Origin: UBA6107 sp034933225
GTDB taxonomy: Bacteria; Chloroflexota; Anaerolineae; Anaerolineales; Anaerolineaceae
Reading direction: 5' to 3'
Length of the DNA stretch: 64,000 nt
Assembly (NCBI GenBank): GCA_034933225.1
Contig: JAYFNV010000031.1
Location: 1 to 64,000, forward strand
Shown one piece after another: positions 25,315 through 33,566 of this stretch (position 1 is its first letter; each line of letters opens with the position of its first letter). The notes beneath the pieces were generated by a model that ran no database searches, was not told where the DNA came from, and was given only the letters and a program-made list of their open reading frames with translations. The position numbers and the translations under genes were made by a program.

Positions 25315-25998
25315 ATGAAAAGAACACCAATTATTCTCTTAGCCGTACTGTTGTTACTGACCGCCACTGCGTGTCAGTTTCAGCAGACCCTGAGCGCATG
25401 GTTGGCCACTGAGACCCCCACCCCCACATTGACCTTTACACCCACGGTGACCCTTACGCCAACCGCCACCGCAACTCTGACGCTCACACCCACCCTGACG
25501 GCGACTTTGACCGCCACCCCCACAAACACGCCGTACCCCACCCGCACCAAAGCGCCAGTCACCTCCAGCGGTTCGGATGGGTGCAGCGGGGCAAACAGTA
25601 GTATAGAAGCCCAGGTGGTTGCCCTTATTAATCAGGAAAGGGCCAATGCTGGACTGGGTGCGTTGAGCAGCAACGGCAGCCTCACCTCGGCAGCGCGTGG
25701 CCACAGCAGCGACATGGCCAGCAGCAACTTCTTTGGTCACACTGGCTCCAATGGCTCTGACCTGGCCAGCCGTCTTTCTGCTGCCGGTTATGCCTACAGG
25801 GCTGCCGCCGAAAACATCTACGCCGGGCAGGGTTCTAGCCTGAACAACGCCTACGCAGCCGTCAGCGCCTGGATGGGCAGCGATGGTCACCGCGCCAATA
25901 TCCTCAATGGCGTGTACACCGAGATAGGTGTGGGTTACTGGTGTGATAGCAATAGTAAATACGAAGGTTACTTCACGGCCGATTTTGGAGACCGATAA
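25315..25998 (+). CDS. CAP/SCP-domain lipoprotein
   Basis: 227 residues. The signal peptide ends in the lipobox LTATAC (Cys about 20). A Thr/Pro-rich linker (about 35-80) leads to a CAP domain (about 95-227): ALINQERANAGLGALSSNGSLTSAARGHS in adjacent pieces, FFGHTG with the conserved His, AENIYAG, and HRANILNGVYTEIGVGYW. CAP proteins are extracellular; in bacteria their ligands are mostly unknown, some bind sterols or lipids. It lies between gatA and gatB, which normally adjoin, and has TAGAAT 6 nt before the ATG, suggesting its own leaderless transcript. gatB follows after 30 nt. Confidence 0.85.
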   Translation: MKRTPIILLAVLLLLTATACQFQQTLSAWLATETPTPTLTFTPTVTLTPTATATLTLTPTLTATLTATPTNTPYPTRTKAPVTSSGSDGCSGANSSIEAQVVALINQERANAGLGALSSNGSLTSAARGHSSDMASSNFFGHTGSNGSDLASRLSAAGYAYRAAAENIYAGQGSSLNNAYAAVSAWMGSDGHRANILNGVYTEIGVGYWCDSNSKYEGYFTADFGDR

Positions 25999-26028
25999 TT
26001 TTGACCAGGATGGATCAAAAGAGGACGA

Positions 26029-27483
26029 ATGACTGAATACGAAGCAGTGATCGGGCTTGAAACCCACATTCAATTGAACACCACCACCAAGATCTTTTGC
26101 TCCTGCAAAGCGGATTCGTGGTTCGATGCCCCCAATACCAATGTTTGCCCGGTGTGCTGTGGCTTGCCGGGAGTTCTGCCGGTGCTCAATAAGGCCGTGG
26201 TAGAAAAAGCAGTCTTGCTGGCCAATGCCATGCAGGCGGAGATCCGTCCACTTTCCTTCTTTGATCGTAAAAATTACTTTTACCCCGATCTGCCCAAAGG
26301 CTACCAGATCTCTCAGTTCGATCTCTCCCTGGGCAAAGGCGGGTACATAGACCTACCCATCCCAGCCAGTGCATCAGCAGATAAACAACCGTATGTACGC
26401 CGGGTGGGTATTTGGAAGCTGCATATAGAAGAAGATGCCGGCAAGACCAAGAACCAGGGCAAGCTGCGCCTGATCGATTTCAACCGCTGCGGTGTACCGC
26501 TGGTAGAAATGGTCACCGCTCCAGATTTGCGTAGCGCCGATGAAGCCGGGCAGTATCTCATCCGCCTGCGCCAAATGCTGCGCTGGCTGGGTATCTCTGA
26601 AGCCGACATGGAAAAGGCTCATCTGCGCTGTGATGCCAACGTGTCCATCCGCGTCAAGGGCGAGACCATACTCAACCCCAAGACGGAGATCAAGAACGTC
26701 AACTCCATTGATGCCGTCCGCGACGCCATTGGCAAAGAAATTGAGCGTCAGATCCGCGAGGTGGAAGCCGGGCATCGCATTGAAGCCTGGACGTTGGAAT
26801 GGGACGAAGACGCCGGCACCCTGAAGAAGATGCGCTCCAAAGAGACCGAAGCCGATTATCGCTACTTCCGCGAGCCAGATCTGCTGCCGGTGCGCCTTAC
26901 TGATGAATGGCGCCAGGCGATCCTGGCCAACTTTCCAGAATTGCCGCTGGTGCGCCGTGCCCGCTTTATGGAACAGTACAAGCTGCCCGAATATGATGCT
27001 GATATTCTGACCTCGGAGCGCAAGCTCTCTGATTACTTTGAAACTGCCGTCAAAGCGTACGGCGGCGACCCCAAGAAGGTCTCCAACTGGCTGATGAATG
27101 ACGTGCTGCGCATGATCAACGATCAGGGCTTGAACCCGGCGGAGATGAAGCTGACCCCGCAGGCACTGGCTGAGATCATCAAGCTGGTGGATGCCGGTAC
27201 CATCAACATCAATACCGGTAAATCATTGTTGGACAAGATCGAGAGCACCGGCAAGACCCCGGCGCAGATCGTCAGCGATGAAGGCCTGGCCAGGGTGAAC
27301 GACGACGCGGCCATCCGCGCTATTTGTGAAGAAGTGTTGGCCGAAAGCCCCAATGAAGTGGCTGCCTACAAGGGCGGCAAAGTGGCGCTCATCGGTTGGT
27401 TCGTCGGCGCAGTGATGAAGAAGAGCCGCGGTAAAGCGGATGCTTCGCTGGCCAAAACGATTTTGGAAGACCTGTTGAAGTAG
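26029..27483 (+). CDS. gatB: Aspartyl/glutamyl-tRNA amidotransferase subunit B
   Basis: 484 residues, standard length. It starts with YEAVIGLETHIQLNTTTKIFC; CSCKAD and NTNVCPVCCGLPGVLPVLN carry the zinc-binding cysteines; FDRKNYFYPDLPKGYQISQ is the GatB signature. The C-terminal YqeY-like helical domain (about 330-484) binds tRNA. It activates the tRNA-bound glutamate or aspartate by phosphorylation and adds the ammonia delivered from GatA. GAGG lies 5-6 nt before the ATG. A palindromic terminator follows at 27655-27684. Confidence 0.94.
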   Translation: MTEYEAVIGLETHIQLNTTTKIFCSCKADSWFDAPNTNVCPVCCGLPGVLPVLNKAVVEKAVLLANAMQAEIRPLSFFDRKNYFYPDLPKGYQISQFDLSLGKGGYIDLPIPASASADKQPYVRRVGIWKLHIEEDAGKTKNQGKLRLIDFNRCGVPLVEMVTAPDLRSADEAGQYLIRLRQMLRWLGISEADMEKAHLRCDANVSIRVKGETILNPKTEIKNVNSIDAVRDAIGKEIERQIREVEAGHRIEAWTLEWDEDAGTLKKMRSKETEADYRYFREPDLLPVRLTDEWRQAILANFPELPLVRRARFMEQYKLPEYDADILTSERKLSDYFETAVKAYGGDPKKVSNWLMNDVLRMINDQGLNPAEMKLTPQALAEIIKLVDAGTININTGKSLLDKIESTGKTPAQIVSDEGLARVNDDAAIRAICEEVLAESPNEVAAYKGGKVALIGWFVGAVMKKSRGKADASLAKTILEDLLK

Positions 27484-27542
27484 ATCTTGAAAAAGTCTAT
27501 GTCATGCGCTTACGACCCGCGGCCTAGCATTTGGCCGTGAAC

Positions 27543-27590
27543 CGTCATCGCGAGAAGGTCGAAGACCGACGAAGCACGTGTTCCCGTTTT
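27543..27590. repeat. Degenerate GTCATTGCGAG-type interspersed repeat
   Basis: GTCATCGCGAGAAGGTCGAA and then GACGAAGCACGTG resemble the small dispersed repeat (GTCATTGCGAGCGAAGCGAAGCAATC type) seen in intergenic regions of many Chloroflexota and other genomes. Only one copy is present in this window. The remaining bases of the 27484-27709 gap hold a terminator and nothing else I can support. Confidence 0.4.
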
Positions 27591-27654
27591 TGGGGAAATC
27601 TCTGGTAAATTAATACAAGTTTTGTTTTTCAGGGACGCATTCTAGGAATAATAA

Positions 27655-27684
27655 ATTCAGGGCACACCATGGTGTGCCCTGAAT
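27655..27684. terminator. Bidirectional terminator, perfect 30-bp palindrome
   Basis: Palindrome of 15-base arms beginning ATTCAGGGCACACC, with a TTTT just downstream on the plus strand. It lies between the convergent gatB and UPF0316 genes. Confidence 0.75.
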
Positions 27685-27709
27685 GATTTTAAAGTGATGC
27701 TATTACTTG

Positions 27710-28237
27710 TTAAGACCGCCAGAAGCCGCGCCGCACCGGGCGTACATCCTCGGCGGTGACAAATGCGGAGGGGTCTGCTTCCAGGACGATAGTCTCAATG
27801 CTGTCTACATCACGGCGAAAGACGCTGGCGTGCAGTTCAAAGACGGTGCCGTTTTTCCCGCGTCCGGCAATCTCGGTGACGGCGTAGCCTGAAGCGCGCA
27901 GACGTTCTGCAATGGAGGAGCCACGTGTGGAGCTGATGATGGTCACCAGTACGTGTCCGATGGCCAGCTTGTTCTCAATGAGCATGCCCACAATATTGCC
28001 TGTGGCAAAACCGGTGGCATAGCCAAGGATGTTGAGGTAATTTCTTTCGCCCGTCAGTACCGAACTGATGGCCACCACGAAGATCACTGATTGCACAAAT
28101 CCCAGTATCCAGACAAAGAGCTTCTTGCCGCGTACTACAAAGAGCACGCGCAGCGTATCCATCGACATATCGCAGATGCGCAGGGCGAAGATCAATAGGG
28201 CGAATAACCAGGCATGCGGATCACTGAAATAAGACAT
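27710..28237 (-). CDS. UPF0316/DUF2179 membrane protein
   Basis: 175 residues. Three membrane helices in the first ~95 residues (LFALLIFALRICDMSMDTLR, FVWILGFVQSVIFVVAISSV, and the NYLNILGYATGFATGNIVGM segment) are followed by a soluble DUF2179 domain (about 100-170, with LRASGYAVTEIAGRGKNGTV). This fits the UPF0316 family, whose function is unknown; related YitT-type proteins share the DUF2179 module. GGAGAG lies 7-8 nt before the ATG. It follows the glycogen phosphorylase gene by 14 nt on the same strand, probably in the same transcript. Confidence 0.85.
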   Translation of the reverse strand: MSYFSDPHAWLFALLIFALRICDMSMDTLRVLFVVRGKKLFVWILGFVQSVIFVVAISSVLTGERNYLNILGYATGFATGNIVGMLIENKLAIGHVLVTIISSTRGSSIAERLRASGYAVTEIAGRGKNGTVFELHASVFRRDVDSIETIVLEADPSAFVTAEDVRPVRRGFWRS

Positions 28238-28251
28238 TCATCTCTCCAAAA

Positions 28252-30411
28252 TTACTTTTTTACCCGCTTCTCTTCGATGGCTGGCATGTAGTAATCGGTG
28301 ACGTATTCCTTAAGCATGCGGCGCAGGCTGAATTGCGGAATGAGCGTGCGCATAGATTCTTTGACGAATTTGAGCCATTCCACCGGGATCTTCTCGGTGT
28401 TACGTTCATAGAAGAGCGGGACGATCTCTTTTTCCAGGGTTTCGTAGATGCTGCGGGCATCATCGTCGTCCTGTTGGTTGGGATCGGTGTATTCCTGTTC
28501 GGTGCCGATGGCCCAGCCGTTCTTCCCATTGTACCCTTCACGCCACCAACCGTCGAGGATGGAGAAGTTGAGGGCGCCGTTGAGGGCGGCTTTCATGCCG
28601 GAGGTACCTGAGGCTTCATTGGGGCGGCGGGGATTGTTCATCCAGATGTCTACACCCTGCACCAGGTAACGGGCAATGTTCATATCGTAGTCTTCCAGGA
28701 AGATGAGGCGTCCGCCGCTACGGTTGTCTTTGACAGCGCGGTAAACCTGCTGAATGAGCAGTTTGCCGGGTTCATCAGCGGGGTGGGCTTTGCCAGCAAA
28801 AACGATCTGGACCGGGCGGTACGGGTTGGTGATGAGCTTCATCAGGCGGTCAAAATCGCGGAACATCAGGTTGGCACGCTTGTAGGTGGCAAAACGGCGG
28901 GCAAAGCCGATGGTCAGGGAATAGGGTTCCAGGAAAACGCCGCCGGCCACGGTCTGGCTGGGGGTGATGACGCCGTTCTGCCAGTTCTGGCGGGTGCGTT
29001 CGTTGGCAAAGTTGACCAGTTTGTTCTTCAAATGACGGCGTACGTTCCAAAGCTCGGCATCCGGGATGCTCTGAATGCCGGTCCAGAAATCGGGATCATC
29101 AATGTGCTCCACCCAATCGGCACCGAGGTATTGGGCAAATAGGAGCCCCATGCGGCGTCCCAGCCAGGTGCGCGTATGCACACCGTTGGTGACGTAGCCG
29201 ATGGGAACATTTTCTTCTTTGCGATCCGGCCACATGAAGTTCCACATTTGGCGGGAAACATGGCCGTGCAGTTCAGAGACGGCGTTGGCGCGCTCAGAAA
29301 GGCGCAGGGCCAACACGGGCATGACAAAGGTCTCGCCCCAGGGTTGTGCCTGGCGACCGAGGTCAATAAATTGATCGCGGCTCATGCCCAACTCAGCCCA
29401 GATCTGGCTGAAGTATTTATCAATGAGCCAGAGCGGGAACATGTCGTTTCCGGCCGGGACGGGGGTGTGGGTGGTGAAAACATTGCCGGTCTTCACTTTA
29501 TCAGCGGCCTGGTCAAAAGTGAGGCCGGTCTTTACCAGCTCGCGGATGCGTTCCACGGCCAGGAAGGCAGAATGGCCCTCGTTCATGTGCCAGACCACAG
29601 GGTCGAGCCCCAACACGCGCAGGGCTTGAACGCCGCCCATGCCCAGGAGGATCTCCTGAGAGATGCGCACTTCCAGATCGCTGCTGTACAGGCGGGCGGT
29701 CAATTGGCGGTCAGTGGGGGAGTTGTCATCAATGTCGGTGTCCAGCAAGTAGAGGCGGATGCGCCCCACTTCCATTTCCCAGATGCGGGCAAAAACTTTG
29801 CGACCGGGAAGATCTACAGAGACCTTGATGGGATTGTGCTGTTCATCCAATAAAGCAACGATGGGGAGCTCGTTGAAATCGGTGATATGGGTGCGGGTTT
29901 CCTGCCAGCCATCCTCGGTGAGGTGCTGAACAAAGTAGCCCTGGCTGTAAATGAAGCCGACTGCGGTCAACGGTAGGTCAAGATCGGAAGCCTCTTTGAG
30001 GTGGTCGCCAGAAAGAATGCCCAAACCGCCTGCATAGAACGGGATCGATTCATGCAGACCGAACTCGAAGGAGAAATAGGCTATTTGTTTGTCTGTAAGT
30101 TTGGGATAGGTGGTTTTGTACCAGGTGGCTTTGTTGGTGAGGTAGTTCTCGAACTGTAAAAGGGTTTGATCGTATTGGGTGACGTAATTGGGGTTGTTGA
30201 GGGCTGCATTGATACGGGTGCGCTCTACTTTATGTAGAAAAAGGACCGGATTGTGGCTGACTGAATCCCAAAGTAACGGGTCGATGAACTGGAATAATCG
30301 TTGCCCTTCCGGATTCCAGGCCCACCAAAGGTTATGGGCTATTTTGCTTAACCCCTCCAATCGTTTGGGAAGATTGAACGAATTTGGATACTCGCGAATA
30401 ATCTTGGTCAT
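28252..30411 (-). CDS. glgP: Alpha-glucan (glycogen/maltodextrin) phosphorylase
   Basis: 719 residues, the shorter DUF3417-containing form. The N-terminal FNLPKRLEGLSKIAHNLWWAWNP is the DUF3417 segment. The catalytic part includes YFSFEFGLHESIPFYAGGLG (about 115-134) and the PLP region EASGTSGMKAALNGALNFS (about 600-618), where the Lys binds pyridoxal phosphate. It releases glucose 1-phosphate from alpha-1,4-glucans with inorganic phosphate. The start at 30411 has a weak GAG only. TATAAT (30503-30508) and TTGAAT (30526-30531) form its promoter, overlapped by a 17-bp palindrome. It leads the UPF0316 gene. Confidence 0.92.
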   Translation of the reverse strand: MTKIIREYPNSFNLPKRLEGLSKIAHNLWWAWNPEGQRLFQFIDPLLWDSVSHNPVLFLHKVERTRINAALNNPNYVTQYDQTLLQFENYLTNKATWYKTTYPKLTDKQIAYFSFEFGLHESIPFYAGGLGILSGDHLKEASDLDLPLTAVGFIYSQGYFVQHLTEDGWQETRTHITDFNELPIVALLDEQHNPIKVSVDLPGRKVFARIWEMEVGRIRLYLLDTDIDDNSPTDRQLTARLYSSDLEVRISQEILLGMGGVQALRVLGLDPVVWHMNEGHSAFLAVERIRELVKTGLTFDQAADKVKTGNVFTTHTPVPAGNDMFPLWLIDKYFSQIWAELGMSRDQFIDLGRQAQPWGETFVMPVLALRLSERANAVSELHGHVSRQMWNFMWPDRKEENVPIGYVTNGVHTRTWLGRRMGLLFAQYLGADWVEHIDDPDFWTGIQSIPDAELWNVRRHLKNKLVNFANERTRQNWQNGVITPSQTVAGGVFLEPYSLTIGFARRFATYKRANLMFRDFDRLMKLITNPYRPVQIVFAGKAHPADEPGKLLIQQVYRAVKDNRSGGRLIFLEDYDMNIARYLVQGVDIWMNNPRRPNEASGTSGMKAALNGALNFSILDGWWREGYNGKNGWAIGTEQEYTDPNQQDDDDARSIYETLEKEIVPLFYERNTEKIPVEWLKFVKESMRTLIPQFSLRRMLKEYVTDYYMPAIEEKRVKK

Positions 30412-30502
30412 AATCGCTCACTTTCAAGAGATTAAATATGTCGAGCATTTTATCCGGTTGGCGATAGTGGGGTATTTTATTGAATTCCAACGGGATAGCT
30501 GC

Positions 30503-30537
30503 ATTATACCTTTATTTGTGTGTTAATTCAATTAACA
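30503..30537 (-). promoter_or_regulatory. glgP promoter with overlapping palindrome
   Basis: On the minus strand TTGAAT (30531-30526), a 17-nt spacer and TATAAT (30508-30503). The perfect palindrome TGTTAATTCAATTAACA (30521-30537) covers the -35 box, a good position for repressor binding. Confidence 0.6.
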
Positions 30538-30576
30538 TGAGAGGATATTTAAACTAAAAAATGCCTAAAATTAAGC

Positions 30577-30616
30577 GAAAACGGTGCCAGTTTGTAAGAT
30601 AAACTGACACCGTTGT
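30577..30616 (-). terminator. Intrinsic terminator of the beta-glucosidase gene
   Basis: Stem ACGGTGcCAGTTT/AAACTGaCACCGT with one mismatch, followed on the minus strand by TTTTCGCTT. Confidence 0.78.
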
Positions 30617-30635
30617 TGTCTAGACAACTAAACGA

Positions 30636-31970
30636 TCATTTTACGCCCGGAAAAAGTTGATCGTAGATCTCCGGGGCAAAGCGCTCTACCATCTCGCTGG
30701 AGATGCCATTTTCTTTGCAGATCGCCTCGTATAGGTCCACACTGGGGCGGCGGATGCGTTTTTGGGTCTCAACTTCGAGCCCCCACAGGCCAAAGCGTTG
30801 CGTCCAACCACGTTCCCACTCAAAATTATCCACCAGACACCAGTGGAAGTAGCCTTTGACGCGCCAGTTGAAGTTGGCGGCTTTCCAGATCTGATGCAGG
30901 TGCTCAATAGTATAGCGTGGGCGCAGGCTGTCTTTGTTGTCTTCCACACCATTCTCGGTGACGATGATGGGCAGGTTGTACTTGTGCGCCCATTTGAGGG
31001 CATCGAACATGCCTTCAGGGATATTGGCAATAAAGCCGGTGGAGGAGAGCAGCGCGTCCTTGGGGTAGGAGCGCTTGCCAAACATCTCGCCCGGACTGCG
31101 CAGATCAAATTGCACAAGGTCGCGGGAGTAATAATTGACGCCGATGTAATCCTGGGTGTGGGCGGCTTCTGGGATTTCTACTTTCTTGAGCACCAGGTTG
31201 AGCTTGCCGTCTACCAGAGCATCGTGAAAGGCATTGTTGTAGATCTGGTTCTGAATGTTGGTGGGGATGCGGTCCAACAAAGACCAGGAGCGAGCCGGTT
31301 TGAGGCTGCGATAGTTGAGTGCCACGCCTACCTGGGCATTGGGCTGTAACTCGTGCAGGGCATGGTAGGCCAGGGCGTGCCCTCTGACCATGTTCTCAGT
31401 CACTTTGGCAGCCAGTCCCATATCGTTCTTGCCGGGCGGGAAGGGACCTCCCAACCAACCGCTCATAATGTACACGTTTGGCTCGTTGATGGTGACCCAT
31501 AGCGAGACGTAATCTTGTAAGGCAGGGACCACCTTGCGCACGAACTTTTCGAACAAAGCCGGAGTGGCCTCGTTTTCCCAACCGCCGGTCTTCATCAACC
31601 AGATGGGGTCAGAAAAGTGATGCAGGGTCACCAGTGGGGTCATTTTATGCTCCACCAGCCAGCGCACAATCTCAACATAGTGGTCGAGGGCTTTGTCATC
31701 CCACTTATCGGGCTCGGGTTGAATGCGGCTCCACTCCACAGAGAGGCGGTGGGCGTTCTGGCCAGTATCATAGGCGCGCTGCAGATCTTCCTTCCAACGG
31801 CCGCCCCACCAATCGCAGGCCAGGTTGGCTTTTTGGCCTTCTACGATCCGACCAGGTTGATTTTCCCAATCAGCCCAGTTGTTATTGGTGTTTTGCCCTT
31901 CCACCTGGTGTGCAGCGGTGGCGGTTCCCCACAAGAATCCTTTTGGAAAATGAAAAGTGGCTTGAGGCAT
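30636..31970 (-). CDS. GH1 family beta-glucosidase
   Basis: 444 residues. The TIM-barrel GH1 signature is complete: FPKGFLWGTATAAHQVEG (about 6-23), the acid/base Glu in WVTINEPNVY (about 165), and the nucleophile Glu in PIIVTENGVED (about 338). It should hydrolyse beta-linked glucosides or galactosides by the retaining mechanism. No signal peptide, so it is cytoplasmic. GGAG lies 9-10 nt before the ATG; TATAAT is at 32012-32017. Its neighbour downstream is glgP (separate unit). Exact sugar specificity cannot be told. Confidence 0.93.
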   Translation of the reverse strand: MPQATFHFPKGFLWGTATAAHQVEGQNTNNNWADWENQPGRIVEGQKANLACDWWGGRWKEDLQRAYDTGQNAHRLSVEWSRIQPEPDKWDDKALDHYVEIVRWLVEHKMTPLVTLHHFSDPIWLMKTGGWENEATPALFEKFVRKVVPALQDYVSLWVTINEPNVYIMSGWLGGPFPPGKNDMGLAAKVTENMVRGHALAYHALHELQPNAQVGVALNYRSLKPARSWSLLDRIPTNIQNQIYNNAFHDALVDGKLNLVLKKVEIPEAAHTQDYIGVNYYSRDLVQFDLRSPGEMFGKRSYPKDALLSSTGFIANIPEGMFDALKWAHKYNLPIIVTENGVEDNKDSLRPRYTIEHLHQIWKAANFNWRVKGYFHWCLVDNFEWERGWTQRFGLWGLEVETQKRIRRPSVDLYEAICKENGISSEMVERFAPEIYDQLFPGVK

Positions 31971-32011
31971 TTTCTCAGCTCCTAAAATTTTGATGAATGT
32001 TCACGTGCCTA

Positions 32012-32017
32012 ATTATA
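32012..32017 (-). promoter_or_regulatory. -10 box of the beta-glucosidase gene
   Basis: TATAAT on the minus strand about 42 nt before the start codon; the -35 region is poor. Confidence 0.45.
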
Positions 32018-32052
32018 TGTGAATTGGTCGCTCAAAGGGAACCTGAAATGGA

Positions 32053-32085
32053 TAAAAAAAGACGCAGCAACGCTGCGTCTTTCAA
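32053..32085 (-). terminator. Intrinsic terminator of the degV gene
   Basis: Stem AAAGACGCAGC/GCTGCGTCTTT followed on the minus strand by a run of seven T's. Confidence 0.9.
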
Positions 32086-32102
32086 GATGGATCAAATAGT
32101 GT

Positions 32103-32951
32103 CTACATGCCAGCCTGGTAAGCAATACTGATGGTGCCAGGGCCGACGTGGCTACCCACCACCGGGCTGACCCAACTGATGATGCCTTCCAGCGCATTCA
32201 TTTCTTTCATCAGCCTGTCTTGCAAAGCCTGGGCTTGTTCCGGCACATTGCAATGGAAAACAGAAAGTCGGACGGGGGTTTTATCACCCACATCGCGTTT
32301 GACCAGATCAACCATGGCTTCGATAGCCTTGGGAGAGGAGATGACGCTTTTGACGGCGTCGATCTTGCCATCGCGGATGGCCAGAATAGGTTTGATCTTA
32401 AGGGCAGTGCCAAAAAGACGCTGCGCCCCGCCGATGCGGCCTCCTGCGTGCAGGTATTTGAGCGTATTCACCGTGAAGTAAACGCCAATGGTATCATAGG
32501 CGCGGATGGCAATCTGTTTACATTCTTCCAGGCTGGCGCCTTCTTTGGCTGCGCGGGCAGCGCTGAGCACCTGAAAGCCCAATGCCATGGAAACAAGCCG
32601 GGTGTCCAGCACCTCAATGGGATCATTCTTAAACGATTCCTTGGCGGTAAAAGCCGAGAAGACTGATCCAGAGATGCCAGAAGAAATGGGCAGGTTTAGC
32701 ACCTGGTACCCTTTATTGAGCAACTCTTTGAATTTTTCCATGTAGGCGTTGACGCTCACCTGGCTGGTGGTGGGCATGGTATCACTCTTGGCCAGACGGG
32801 TATAAAACTCTTCCGGCTTCATATCAATGCCATCACGATAAGATTTTCCATCCCAGACAACCGAAAGCGGTATCACATCTATGGGTAAAGAATCGACATA
32901 TTTTTGGGGAAGGTATGCCGTTGAGTCAGTAAGGATGATAACTTTGTTCAT
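32103..32951 (-). CDS. DegV family fatty-acid-binding protein
   Basis: 282 residues, the usual length. The N-terminal VIILTDSTAYLPQKYVDSLP, then TSQVSVNAYMEKF, ISSGISGSVFSA and VYFTVNTLKYLHAGGRIGGA are DegV hallmarks. DegV (FakB-like) proteins bind a fatty acid in a deep cleft; in Firmicutes some present it to the kinase FakA. No FakA gene is visible here. GGAG lies 8 nt before the ATG. It is a monocistronic gene with a strong terminator. Confidence 0.92.
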   Translation of the reverse strand: MNKVIILTDSTAYLPQKYVDSLPIDVIPLSVVWDGKSYRDGIDMKPEEFYTRLAKSDTMPTTSQVSVNAYMEKFKELLNKGYQVLNLPISSGISGSVFSAFTAKESFKNDPIEVLDTRLVSMALGFQVLSAARAAKEGASLEECKQIAIRAYDTIGVYFTVNTLKYLHAGGRIGGAQRLFGTALKIKPILAIRDGKIDAVKSVISSPKAIEAMVDLVKRDVGDKTPVRLSVFHCNVPEQAQALQDRLMKEMNALEGIISWVSPVVGSHVGPGTISIAYQAGM

Positions 32952-33092
32952 GCTAGCTCCATAAATTAAATCTTTATTTAGTTAGTATATCTAATTTAGA
33001 CCAAATTCGTATGGGAAAGAGGTCATATCTTTTTATTGCAGTCTCTTGTACCAATACAAAATGAAGGATAAACTAAATCATTGAGGGTATCA

Positions 33093-33419
33093 ATGAAGAA
33101 GAAAACTATTCTGCTATTATTAACCCTGATCTTTAGTTTCGTTCTGGCCAGTTGCGGGTCAAAAGATCTTTTGCTCGGTACCTGGCAGGAACCGATGACA
33201 GGCATCACCATGAAGTTTGCGGATGACGGTACGCTGACGATCAGCAAGAATGGCGTCTCATTTTCGATGACCTACGAAAAGCAGGACCCCAATCTGTTGG
33301 CCATCACTGCCAGCACTGATGGTGCCATCCCGGCGCAGACCATCAGTTATGCAGTGACCAAAGAATCGCTCACCCTCACCGTGGATAATACCGATACTGT
33401 TTTTGACCGTATCAAGTAA
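33093..33419 (+). CDS. Small lipoprotein, DUF5640/lipocalin-like
   Basis: 108 residues. Lipobox VLASC at about 20, then LLLGTWQEPMTGITMKFADD (about 28-47), and the repeated strand pattern with GTLTISKNG and ESLTLTVDN. The opening LxGTW and the small all-beta make-up fit the DUF5640/lipocalin-like group, of unknown function. GAGGG lies 6 nt before the ATG. It is 148 nt upstream of the cytochrome c maturation operon, which has its own promoter. Confidence 0.65.
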   Translation: MKKKTILLLLTLIFSFVLASCGSKDLLLGTWQEPMTGITMKFADDGTLTISKNGVSFSMTYEKQDPNLLAITASTDGAIPAQTISYAVTKESLTLTVDNTDTVFDRIK

Positions 33420-33506
33420 ATAGAGCCTGCTTTCTCCTTAAAATATCCTAATGTAAATACTTGTTCAAACAACCCGAAGGTCGGGTCCTTCTCACTTAGG
33501 ATTAAT

Positions 33507-33512
33507 TATAAT
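33507..33512 (+). promoter_or_regulatory. -10 box of the cytochrome c maturation operon
   Basis: TATAAT; transcription would start near 33519, about 48 nt before the preferred TTG start of ccmE. The -35 region is not clear. Confidence 0.45.
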
Positions 33513-33566
33513 GTGGCAGAATTTAACAATTAGGTTTCAATGTGTACCTGGAGTGTGGAGGAGCTT

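Noticed and set aside
32002..32007. CACGTG near the beta-glucosidase promoter as a site for the LacI regulator
   Set aside because: Only the 6-bp core is shared with the lacI operator; such a hexamer is expected many times by chance in 64 kb.
33540..33566. ATG at 33540 as the start of ccmE
   Set aside because: No good ribosome-binding site, and the TTG at 33567 has GGAGG at ideal spacing; not fully excluded.
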